Below, piece by piece: positions 44,281 to 53,031 of a DNA stretch of 64,000 nucleotides. The first letter of the stretch is position 1. Every line of letters starts with the position of its first letter. The notes beneath the pieces are model-generated. The model worked only from the letters and a program-made list of their open reading frames with translations, did no database searches and was not told the DNA's origin. The stretch is from Acidobacteriota bacterium (GTDB lineage Bacteria > Acidobacteriota > Blastocatellia > Pyrinomonadales > Pyrinomonadaceae). Location of the stretch: NCBI GenBank assembly GCA_016703965.1, contig JADJBB010000021.1:2046001-2110000 (forward strand). Reading direction: 5' to 3'. Position numbers and translations under genes: made by a program.

Positions 44281-46703
44281 ATGCAAGAATTTACAGACCA
44301 GATGCCTTCGGACATTGAGCGTTTTCCGATGGTTCCTATTCGAGATGTAGTCATTTTTCCGTACACAAAAGTCGCCTTCAAGATCGGCCGGCCCTCGTCC
44401 GTAATGGCGTTAGAGCAAGCAATGACGGGCGAACGGCAGATCTTCCTGGCTACCCAGCACGACGCCACGGTCGACGAACCGGCCGCCGATCAGATCTATC
44501 AGGTCGGAACTCTGGGCCGCATCCTCCAGGCCCAACGTCAGGACAACGGTCAGATCAAAGTTGTCGTGGAAGGCCGTGAAAGAGGGCGTTCGGTGCGTGT
44601 CGAGCAGGGCTCGGACGGAATGTTCTACGCCCACGTCCGCCGCATCGGAGCGACCGACGAATCGGGCTATCGGACCGATGGTCTGCTTCAGAAGATTCAC
44701 TCGCTGGTCGAGCAATTCCTGAGGGTCTCGCCGGATGCTTATACCGATGCTCTTCATGCCAGTTTGAGGGGCGTTTCGGCGGCGCAGATCGCGGATTCGA
44801 TGTCGTCGCATTTGCGGATCGGGGTCAATGAAAAGCAGGAGTTGCTCGAGACCGTTTCGGTCGCCGAACGCCTGCAAAAGCTGGTCGAAGTGCTCGAAGC
44901 CGAGATCGAAAAACGCCAGCTCGACCGCAACATCCATTCCCGTACCAAGAAACAGATGGACAAGCATCAGCGGGAATATTATCTCAACGAACAGATCAAA
45001 GCCATCCACAAAGAACTGGGCCGAAAAGACGATAAAGCCGAGCTGGAAGAGTTAAAGAAAAGATAGTTGAAGCCGGTATGACCGAGGAGGCAACCGACAA
45101 GGCAATGCAGGAATTCGGCCGCCTCGAATCGATGCCGCCGATGTCCGCCGAGGGAACGGTCGCGAGGACTTATTTGGACTGGCTCATCAACGTGCCGTGG
45201 CAGCAGCGTTCCGAGGAGATCGAGGAGCTAAGTGAAGCAGAAAAGACGCTTAACGAAGACCATTACGGGCTTGAAAAGATCAAGGAACGGATCCTGGAAT
45301 TCCTCGCAGTTCGTCAGCTTGTAAAGAATCCGAAAGGGACGATCCTATGCTTCGTCGGGCCTCCGGGAGTCGGTAAAACCTCGCTTGGAAAATCGATAGC
45401 CAACGCGACGGGCCGGAAATTTGTGCGACTGGCACTGGGCGGAGTTCATGACGAGGCCGAGATCCGCGGGCATCGGCGCACGTATATCGGCTCAATGCCG
45501 GGGCAGATCGTCCAGTTAATGAAACGTGCAGGAACCACGAACCCTGTTATCCTTCTTGACGAGGTCGACAAGCTCGGACGCGATTATCGCGGCGACCCGA
45601 GCGCAGCGTTGCTCGAGGTCTTGGATCCGGAGCAGAACAGCACGTTCCGCGACCATTATCTTGACGTTGACTATGACCTTTCGCACGTATTTTTTATCGC
45701 TACGGCCAATGTTTTGCACACGATTCCACCTGCTTTGCAGGACAGGCTTGAGATTTTGAATCTTTCCGGCTACACCGAGCGTGAAAAGCTTGAAATAGCG
45801 AAGCAGCATCTGATCGACAAGCAATGTGAGAACAGCGGAATCGATGCGGAACGGGTTGTGTTTACAGACGATGGGATCATTGAAACCATCAGGCATTACA
45901 CCCGCGAAGCCGGGGTCCGAAACCTTGAGCGCGAGATCGGCTCGTGCCTTAGGAAGATCGCCCGGAAGTTTGTCGGTTCAGATGACAAAGAAAATTTCCG
46001 GGTTGTAGTCAATGCTGAAATGGTACAGCAACTTCTCGGTGTTATCCGGTATCGCAAGCAGGATATTGCTCGCAAGAGCGAGATCGGGTTGGTGAATGGA
46101 CTGGCGTGGACAGAGGTTGGCGGCGATGTTTTACAGATCGAGGCGACGCTTGTTAAGGGAAAAGGTGACGTTACTTTGACAGGGAAACTCGGTGAAGTAA
46201 TGCAGGAATCGGCAAAAGCTGCATTGACGTGCATTCGAACGCGGGCGGACGAATTGGGAATCGATTCCGCAATATTTCGCGAGAAAGATCTGCACATTCA
46301 CGTTCCCGAAGGTGCGATACCAAAGGATGGGCCGAGCGCAGGTATCACGATCGCAACTGCAATGGTTTCGGTAATGACAGGGAAGGCGGCTCGCCACGAT
46401 GTTGCAATGACCGGCGAAATTACGCTTCGCGGCAAGGTATTACCGATTGGGGGCGTTAAAGAAAAGCTGCTCGCGGCACATCGATTTGGGTTGAAAACTA
46501 TTATCCTTTCAAAGGAAAACGAGAAAGACCTGGTCGATATCCCTGACGAAGTACGTGATGATCTGACGATCCACGCGGTAGAGTATATAGACGAAGTTTT
46601 GGGTCTTGCTCTCGAAGATGGCGGTCGCGAAATAAAGCTCGAGACGCCGGTCGTATGGAGTTCTGATTCCGCGGCTACGGAGATATCCGCGACCGTTGAA
46701 TAG
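44281..46703 (+). CDS. lon: ATP-dependent protease La (Lon), frameshifted
   Basis: 807 residues once one base is restored, exactly Lon size. Fragment one (44281-45066) is the N-terminal substrate domain (FPMVPIRDVVIFPYTKVAFK) and coiled coil to REYYLNEQIKAIHKELG. Fragment two (45078-46703) has Walker A FVGPPGVGKTSLGKS, Walker B NPVILLDEVDKLG, and the Ser-Lys dyad in PKDGPSAGITIATA / GGVKEKLLAAHRFG. At ~45055 GTTAAAGAAAAGATAG lacks one A; adding it gives ELKKKIVEAGMTEEA. Cytosolic quality-control protease. A sequencing error is more likely than loss. Confidence 0.95.
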
Positions 46704-46724
46704 ATTGGATCCCCGGGAAACTCG

Positions 46725-47306
46725 ATGAAGATCACATCTGCCGATTTTGTTAAGAGCGCGTTTGAAAAGCGCCATTGGATCATTGACGGCAGACGGGAGA
46801 TCGCCTTCTTGGGGCGTTCGAATGTGGGAAAATCGTCCCTGATTAACTCGTTGCTTTTGCGCAAAGGCCTGGCTCGTACTTCAAATACGCCGGGGCGGAC
46901 ACAGAGCATTAACTTCTTTCTGATAAACGACAGCTTCTATTTTGCTGACCTGCCGGGCTACGGCTACGCGAAGGTCTCAAAAACAATGCGTGCGGACTGG
47001 GGGAAAATGGCTGAAGAGTACCTGGGTGAACGGGAAGAATTAGCACTGTGTATCCAACTTGTGGATTCAAGGCACAAGCCATCAGATCTGGATATTCAAC
47101 TTAACGAATGGCTTGAGTTCAATGGTAAGCCGCATCTAATTGTCGCGACAAAGTCGGACAAGACATCGGCGAACGAGCTTAGAAAATCGTTGAAAGAAGC
47201 GGAAAAGGTCCTGCCGGGTGCCAAGATATTGAGTTATTCGGCCCAAACGGGGCGCGGACGCGACCAGGTTTGGGCGGAAATTAACGCGGCGATAAATAAT
47301 TATTAA
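46725..47306 (+). CDS. engB: Ribosome-biogenesis GTP-binding protein EngB/YsxC
   Basis: 193 residues. GTPase motifs G1 FLGRSNVGKSSLIN, G2 SNTPGRTQSINFF, G3 DLPGYGYAKV, G4 VATKSDK, G5 YSAQTGRG. Assists 50S assembly. 21 bases after lon, probably co-transcribed. Confidence 0.97.
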   Translation: MKITSADFVKSAFEKRHWIIDGRREIAFLGRSNVGKSSLINSLLLRKGLARTSNTPGRTQSINFFLINDSFYFADLPGYGYAKVSKTMRADWGKMAEEYLGEREELALCIQLVDSRHKPSDLDIQLNEWLEFNGKPHLIVATKSDKTSANELRKSLKEAEKVLPGAKILSYSAQTGRGRDQVWAEINAAINNY

Positions 47307-47540
47307 ACCTCCGGTTGATTTTTAACATCACATATTGTAATAATTATGGTTCCCGGATTCTTTTGAGTTCTCTGAAAGCTTCTTTAGCTTATTTCACTGG
47401 CATTACTACATACAATCCGTACGATTTTTTCCGCTTTATCTTTCTGAATAGTCCAAGGGCGTTAACGCGCGAGAAAATTCGTAAAAACCGCAGAATGCTG
47501 TCGCAAGGTAAACCGACGTCCAAATTATCTAGACTCTAAA

Positions 47541-48962
47541 ATGGCCACTAAAACCACACAAACCCGTAGACCGAAAGTTGCGAAATCCGCACCTGTTGAC
47601 GAAAAGGAAATTGCTCCGGTCGAGGAAATCGATGCCGTAAGTTCCGACCCTTCTGAAAAGAAGAAAAAGGGTTCTGACAATAACAACGGAAGTTCCGAAG
47701 ATACGACCCTGAATATCGGCGACCTCAAAGATATGTCGATCAGCGAACTGACGCACATCGCCAAGGAAATGGGCATAGAAGGTGCGACCGGGCTGAGAAA
47801 GCAGGAACTGATCTTCAAGGTTCTGGCGGCCCAGACCGAGAAAAGCGGACTTATTTTTTCGCAAGGCGTATTGGAGACGCTGCCCGATGGATTCGGCTTC
47901 CTGCGTGCTCCGGAATACAACTATCTGCCTGGCCCGGACGATATTTATGTCAGTCCGTCCCAGATCCGCAAATTTGACCTACGAACCGGCGACACCGTTT
48001 CCGGCCAGATCCGCCCGCCAAAGGAAGGGGAGCGTTATTTCGCTCTCATTAAGGTCGAGGCCATCAATTTCGAGTCGCCCGAGCAGTCGCGAGAGAAGGT
48101 TTTCTTTGACAACCTGACGCCGCTCTATCCGGACGAGCAGTTGACGATGGAGATCGAAGGTGATCCTGAACGCATCGCTGCCCGCGTCATGGATCTCGTC
48201 ACGCCGATCGGTAAAGGCCAGCGTGCTTTGATCGTCGCTCCACCGCGTACCGGTAAGACGATGCTGCTGCAAACTATCGCCAATTCGATCACGATGAACC
48301 ATCCAGAGGTCACACTGATCGTTTTGCTGATCGACGAGCGTCCTGAGGAAGTTACGGACATGCAGCGCAGCGTTAAGGGTGAGGTCATTTCCTCGACCTT
48401 TGACGAACCGCCGACACGCCACGTGCAGGTTGCCGACATGGTCATTGAAAAGGCCAAACGCCTGGTCGAGCACAAACGCGACGTGGTTATACTTTTGGAT
48501 TCGATCACTCGTCTCGCGCGGGCACACAACGCTGTGGTTCCGCCGTCAGGTAAGATCCTGTCGGGCGGTATTGACTCTAATGCTCTACAGAGGCCGAAGA
48601 GGTTCTTTGGTGCGGCACGTAACATCGAGGAGGGCGGTAGCTTAACGATCATCGCGACGGCCCTGATCGATACAGGTTCAAGAATGGACGACGTTATTTT
48701 CGAGGAGTTCAAGGGAACCGGTAACTCGGAAATTCACCTCGACCGCAAGCTCTCGGACAAGCGTCTGTTTCCGGCGATCGACCTTCAGCGTTCGGGTACT
48801 CGAAAGGAAGAATTGCTCATCGATAAGGAAAACCTTAACCGGATCTGGGTCATGCGTCGCGTGCTCAATCCGCTGTCGCCAGTCGAGCAGATGGAAGTTG
48901 TCCTGGAAAGGCTTTCTAAGACCAAGACAAACGCTGAATTTTTAGCGTCGATGCAAACATAG
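47541..48962 (+). CDS. rho: Transcription termination factor Rho
   Basis: 473 residues. The N-terminal ~55 are a charged, Lys/Ser/Asn-rich low-complexity extension; then Rho-N helix bundle (DMSISELTHIAKEMGIEGAT), RNA-binding cold-shock domain (ETLPDGFGFLRAPEYNYLPG), and ATPase: Walker A VAPPRTGKTMLL, Walker B VILLDSITRLARAHN, Q-loop region PSGKILSGGID, R-loop. Hexameric helicase that ends transcription. A 233-base AT-rich leader precedes it with no supported gene. Confidence 0.97.
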   Translation: MATKTTQTRRPKVAKSAPVDEKEIAPVEEIDAVSSDPSEKKKKGSDNNNGSSEDTTLNIGDLKDMSISELTHIAKEMGIEGATGLRKQELIFKVLAAQTEKSGLIFSQGVLETLPDGFGFLRAPEYNYLPGPDDIYVSPSQIRKFDLRTGDTVSGQIRPPKEGERYFALIKVEAINFESPEQSREKVFFDNLTPLYPDEQLTMEIEGDPERIAARVMDLVTPIGKGQRALIVAPPRTGKTMLLQTIANSITMNHPEVTLIVLLIDERPEEVTDMQRSVKGEVISSTFDEPPTRHVQVADMVIEKAKRLVEHKRDVVILLDSITRLARAHNAVVPPSGKILSGGIDSNALQRPKRFFGAARNIEEGGSLTIIATALIDTGSRMDDVIFEEFKGTGNSEIHLDRKLSDKRLFPAIDLQRSGTRKEELLIDKENLNRIWVMRRVLNPLSPVEQMEVVLERLSKTKTNAEFLASMQT

Positions 48963-48965
48963 TAG

Positions 48966-49042
48966 TTGTCAGTTGTCAGTTGTCGGTTGTCAGCAGTTAG
49001 TTTTCGGATCTTTCTGACAACTGACGGCGGACAACCGATAAC
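48966..49042. repeat. Palindromic repeat between rho and glgA
   Basis: GTTGTCAGTTGTCAGTTGTC then GGTTGTCAG (48966-48992) faces CTGACAACTGACGGCGGAC then AACCGATAAC (49013-49042). It begins right after the rho stop and ends 10 bases before the glgA ATG; same style as the acpP-fabF repeat. Confidence 0.75.
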
Positions 49043-49052
49043 TTTTTCATTT

Positions 49053-50474
49053 ATGCGCGTAGCCGTAATCTCTGCTGAAGCAGTTCCATATTCCAAGACC
49101 GGAGGCCTGGGAGACGTCGCGGGGGCGTTGCCGAAGGCGCTAAAGCAGATCGGCATCGATTCGCTTCTGATCACCCCTTGTTATTGGCAGACGAAAGGCG
49201 AATATCTCTGGAGCACGGCGATAGATGATCTGTGGCTAAATTGGCGCGGACGCCCGTACCATGCGAGAGCTTTTTACAGCGAGGCAAACGGCTCTCCGAC
49301 CTTTCTGATCGATGCTCCGTCGCTGTTTCACCGCGACTCGATTTACGGGTATACAGAGGACTACGAACGCTTTGCCTTCTTCAATCACGCCGCACTTGTC
49401 TTGCTAGAACGCATCGGAGCGGCACCCGACATAGTTCACCTGAACGACTGGCATTGTGGATTCGCGGCGGTCGAGATCGCTGCCAGGCGACAGTATCAGT
49501 CGTATTGGCGAAACACCCGAACGGTTTTCTCGATCCACAACATGGCATACCAAGGTGGTTTTCCATTAGGGGAATTACCTGCGCTTGGATTTTCGAGCGG
49601 TTTGGCCCGCGATAGTTTTAGCTTTAATGGCTATGCATCGGCTATGAAGGCGGGCCTCGAAAGGTCGGATACGCTTTCTACCGTTTCGCGTCGATACGGT
49701 TATGAAATACAGACGCCTGAGTTTGGCCAAGGACTTGATTGGCTTACGCGAAAACGTGCTGACCGGTTGATCGGCATCACAAATGGTGTCGATTACGAGG
49801 AGTGGAATCCCGAAACAGACAAAGAACTGCCGGCACATTTCTCGATCGACGATCTCTCGGGAAAGGCAGAATGCAAACGAGCATTGCTAGATCGCTTTCA
49901 TCTGACGATCGAACTCGACCGCCCGATATTCGCGTCCGTTACGCGTCTGACTTCGCAGAAAGGAGTTGAGCTAATTAGACAGGGAGCGGGTGACATTCTG
50001 GCGGCTGGCGGCTTCTTTATTGCGCTTGGTTCGGGCGAGAAAGACTCGGAGCAATTTCTGCAGACACTTCGCGACTATGCCCCCTCGCGGGTCGGCGTTT
50101 ACATCGGCTATAATGAAAGCCTGGCACATCTGATCGAAGCGGGAGCGGACATGTTCCTGATGCCGTCGAAGTTTGAGCCGTGCGGGCTAAACCAAATGTA
50201 TTCATTAAGATACGGAACGATCCCGATCGTTAGAGCCACGGGCGGACTGGACGACACGGTTGAAAATTGGGACGCCGTCAGCGGTCGCGGAAATGGGTTC
50301 AAATTTGGTCCGTATCAGGCAGATAAGCTGCTGGAAAAGATCTATGAGGCTCGTTTCGCTTACGAAGATAAGGAATCCTGGGCAAAGATCCAGCGGAACG
50401 GCATGACGGTCGATAATTCGTGGGAAAACGCGGCGAGGAATTATGTTGACCTGTATAATTGGACTATGAATTGA
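49053..50474 (+). CDS. glgA: Glycogen synthase (ADP-glucose, GT5)
   Basis: 473 residues from ATG 49053 (MRVAVISAEAVPYSKTGGLG); the frame from 48966 runs through the repeat. ADP-glucose-binding KTGGLGDVAGALPKAL, VHLNDWHCGFAA, IGITNGVDYEEWNP, and C-terminal LMPSKFEPCGLNQMYSLRYG (catalytic Glu). Extends glycogen or other alpha-1,4-glucans. No other glg genes nearby. Confidence 0.96.
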   Translation: MRVAVISAEAVPYSKTGGLGDVAGALPKALKQIGIDSLLITPCYWQTKGEYLWSTAIDDLWLNWRGRPYHARAFYSEANGSPTFLIDAPSLFHRDSIYGYTEDYERFAFFNHAALVLLERIGAAPDIVHLNDWHCGFAAVEIAARRQYQSYWRNTRTVFSIHNMAYQGGFPLGELPALGFSSGLARDSFSFNGYASAMKAGLERSDTLSTVSRRYGYEIQTPEFGQGLDWLTRKRADRLIGITNGVDYEEWNPETDKELPAHFSIDDLSGKAECKRALLDRFHLTIELDRPIFASVTRLTSQKGVELIRQGAGDILAAGGFFIALGSGEKDSEQFLQTLRDYAPSRVGVYIGYNESLAHLIEAGADMFLMPSKFEPCGLNQMYSLRYGTIPIVRATGGLDDTVENWDAVSGRGNGFKFGPYQADKLLEKIYEARFAYEDKESWAKIQRNGMTVDNSWENAARNYVDLYNWTMN

Positions 50475-50574
50475 CAGGGTTGAAGATGATGTAAGGGATG
50501 GGTAGGTTGTTCCCTCTTATCTCTTTCATCCATTTTATCCCTGTTAAAAATGCCCTTGGTTGGCAGACACATTT

Positions 50575-51894
50575 ATGATAATTGTTATTATCGGAGCCCA
50601 GTGGGGTGACGAAGGTAAGGGAAAGGTCGTTGACCTGCTCGCGGATCGGTTCGACATTGTCTCCCGCTATCAGGGCGGACACAATGCCGGCCACAGCGTC
50701 TATGTCGGTGATAAAGCCTTTGTTCTCAGGCTTTTACCTTCTGGTATCATTCACGAAGACAAAACCTGCGTTCTCGGTAACGGCATGGTTATCGACCCAA
50801 AAGCCTTTTTCGAAGAGGTCGATCAGATCGCTGAAAAGGGAATCTCAGTCACGCCGGACCGTCTCAAAGTTTCGAGCCGTGCTCACCTGATCATGCCGTA
50901 CCATCGTGCTCTTGATCACACGTCGGAAGAACGTCTCGGGAACGAAAAGATCGGCACAACACTTCGTGGGATCGGCCCGGCGTACGAAGACAAAGCAGGA
51001 CGACGCGGTATCCGGGTCGCCGATGCTATGTCCCCCGAGCTTTTGAAACTGCGAGTCGAACGCAATCTCGAAGAGGCCAATCGGATAATCGTTCTGTTCG
51101 GTAACCAACCGCTGCGGGCCGATGAGATCCTCGAAGAAATTACGCCGCTCGTCGAACGTCTGCGGCCATTTGTTTGCGAAACCTCGCATTTCCTCGCGGA
51201 AGCTCGCAAGGCCAATAAAAAGATATTGCTTGAAGGTGCACAGGCGACTCTACTTGATGTGGATCACGGCACTTATCCATATGTCACGTCATCGAACCCG
51301 ACCGCAGGCGGTGCTTCGGTAGGAGCGGGAATTCCCCCGCACCATATTACCGGTGTTCTGGGTATCGTCCGCACATATGCAACGCGCGTCGGAGAAGGGC
51401 CGTTCCCGACGGAGATGATCGATTCGGAAGAAGATATGGCGAATCTGATTCGTCAGCGCGGCAACGAATACGGCTCGGTCACGAAACGGCCGCGTCGGTG
51501 CGGTTGGTTCGATGCGGTCGCGACACGTTATGCGGCTGAGCTGAACGGGTTCGATTCTGTTGCTCTCACCAAACTCGACGTTCTCGACGCTCTCGAAGAG
51601 ATCAAGGTATGCGTCGGGTACGAGATCGACGGGCGACGCGTTGATACATTTCCGGCAGTTTCCAGTGAGTTAACAAAGATCAAACCGATCTACGAGACGC
51701 TGTCAGGCTGGATGTCCGATACGGTTGGAACGACAGATTTCGACAAGCTGCCGGAAAAGGCGCAAGCGTATGTCCGTTTTCTATCCGATCAGATCGGCGT
51801 TGAGATCGGGCTCATATCGACCGGACCGGAACGCGATCAGACGATCATTCTCAAAGAGTCTGTCATGGAAGGCTGGTTCGAAGCCAAAGCTTAG
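50575..51894 (+). CDS. purA: Adenylosuccinate synthetase
   Basis: 439 residues from ATG 50575 (MIIVIIGAQWGDEGKGK); a TTG five codons earlier is in frame. P-loop-like GAQWGDEGKGKVVDLL, catalytic Asp/His pair with RYQGGHNAGHSV, RGIGPAYEDKAGRRG, KRPRRCGWFD. Joins IMP and aspartate in AMP synthesis. Confidence 0.97.
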   Translation: MIIVIIGAQWGDEGKGKVVDLLADRFDIVSRYQGGHNAGHSVYVGDKAFVLRLLPSGIIHEDKTCVLGNGMVIDPKAFFEEVDQIAEKGISVTPDRLKVSSRAHLIMPYHRALDHTSEERLGNEKIGTTLRGIGPAYEDKAGRRGIRVADAMSPELLKLRVERNLEEANRIIVLFGNQPLRADEILEEITPLVERLRPFVCETSHFLAEARKANKKILLEGAQATLLDVDHGTYPYVTSSNPTAGGASVGAGIPPHHITGVLGIVRTYATRVGEGPFPTEMIDSEEDMANLIRQRGNEYGSVTKRPRRCGWFDAVATRYAAELNGFDSVALTKLDVLDALEEIKVCVGYEIDGRRVDTFPAVSSELTKIKPIYETLSGWMSDTVGTTDFDKLPEKAQAYVRFLSDQIGVEIGLISTGPERDQTIILKESVMEGWFEAKA

Positions 51895-51903
51895 AGCGAA
51901 ACT

Positions 51904-52386
51904 ATGAGATCTGCGACAGTCGAGATCGTTGAATTTAACGATGAATGGGCCGAAGATTTCGCCGCATTGAACTACGAATGGATCGAAAAGTTTTTCGCCG
52001 TCGAGAAGCATGATCGCGACATTCTCGATAACCCGCGTGAGGCCGTGATCGCACCCGGCGGTCAGATATTCATGGCGATCGTATCTGGCCTCGCGGCGGG
52101 CACGGTTGCACTAATTCCCTCGGAAGACGGAGTTCTGGAACTAACTAAAATGGCGGTTGCTACTGAGTTTCAGGGTATGGGAATCGCAAACCACCTTATG
52201 CAGAGGTCCATCGAGCACGCGAAGGCGTCCGGAACGCCACTAATTTTTCTCGAATCGCACCGCTCACTCCAACCAGCCCTCGCTTTGTATCGCAAATTTG
52301 GCTTTGTGGAGGTTCCAACGGACCCAAATTCGGAATACGCCCGCGCAGACATTCGCATGGAGCTTTCACTCGATCAACATCAATAA
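51904..52386 (+). CDS. GNAT-family N-acetyltransferase
   Basis: 160 residues. Acetyl-CoA loop region ATEFQGMGIANHLMQRSIEH (~80-100) preceded by the ELTKMAV strand, and C-terminal SLQPALALYRKFGFVEVP typical of GNAT. Substrate unknown. 9 bases after purA, same direction, so probably one transcript. Confidence 0.9.
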   Translation: MRSATVEIVEFNDEWAEDFAALNYEWIEKFFAVEKHDRDILDNPREAVIAPGGQIFMAIVSGLAAGTVALIPSEDGVLELTKMAVATEFQGMGIANHLMQRSIEHAKASGTPLIFLESHRSLQPALALYRKFGFVEVPTDPNSEYARADIRMELSLDQHQ

Positions 52387-52457
52387 TCCTAAAGCGTACG
52401 ATATTGTGCATTTGGCACTTTGCAAAATGCATTCATCGTTGTATTATTCTCGTTTGT

Positions 52458-52533
52458 GGTCCGATAGCTCAGTCGGTAGAGCAAGTGGCTTTTAACCACT
52501 GGGTCGCAGGTTCGAGTCCTGCTCGGATCACCA
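52458..52533 (+). tRNA. tRNA-Lys (anticodon UUU)
   Basis: Acceptor GGTCCGA pairs with TCGGATC (one G-U); D arm GCTC...GAGC; anticodon stem AGTGG/CCACT with loop CTTTTAA giving UUU; T arm GCAGG-TTCGAGT-CCTGC; CCA end encoded (52531-52533). 76 bases. Confidence 0.97.
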
Positions 52534-52548
52534 ATTATTGCAACAGTT

Positions 52549-52574
52549 AAGGCGTCCAACACGGACGCCTTTTT
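52549..52574 (+). terminator. Rho-independent terminator after tRNA-Lys
   Basis: GGCGTCC / GGACGCC stem with loop AACAC and TTTTT. Confidence 0.9.
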
Positions 52575-52617
52575 CGTTATTTATCTATTTTAGTATCTAT
52601 TTGATCTTCTAAACCTT

Positions 52618-52899
52618 TCACTTTTTTCTTAGCGATTTTCTGGGCCTTAGTCCTTGTAGGGCGTTTAATTCGAAATATATCAGTCTAGATCCGTCCTTCT
52701 GCAGTGGGGACACCTCGCCATGGACGACTCTGTGACGAGCTGTATCATCCGTAATCCCAACCGCGCCACATGCGTCTTTTTGCTTAATCGCAATTACTGC
52801 TTTGAGAGGGCCAATTTGAGCTTCGATCTCTTCATTAATGACTTCACGAAGCAAGGTGGCAAATTCGATTTTTGATATGACAACAAACTCACTTTCCAT
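52618..52899 (-). CDS. Small protein with excisionase-like helix-turn-helix
   Basis: 93 residues from ATG 52899 (MESEFVVISKIEFATLLREV); the frame extends ten codons upstream. The centre QKDACGAVGITDDTARHRV resembles the HTH of excisionase/MerR-like proteins (KKEAAKxLGVS...), followed by a short wing and the IYFELNALQGL helix; the tail is basic (RPRKSLRKK). Such genes often mark integrated elements, and it lies 3' of a tRNA gene, but no integrase is present. Possibly a remnant. Confidence 0.6.
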   Translation of the reverse strand: MESEFVVISKIEFATLLREVINEEIEAQIGPLKAVIAIKQKDACGAVGITDDTARHRVVHGEVSPLQKDGSRLIYFELNALQGLRPRKSLRKK

Positions 52900-53031
52900 A
52901 ATGCACCATAGTTGCTGCATACATTGCAAGATTTATTCCTCACTTAAAGAGTAGAATATGGCGAGTTTTGGCGCGAAATTGATCCAGATTGGAGCGCCTG
53001 CACGACAGTCTGATTCAAAAAGAAGCCAAAT

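Noticed and set aside
44281..45066. Stand-alone Lon-substrate-domain protein
   Set aside because: Ends exactly where a one-base repair joins it to the ATPase part with correct family sequence, so it is not a separate gene.
47315..47539. 74-codon frame before rho
   Set aside because: Composition looks non-coding, no ribosome site; the stretch is better read as the rho leader.
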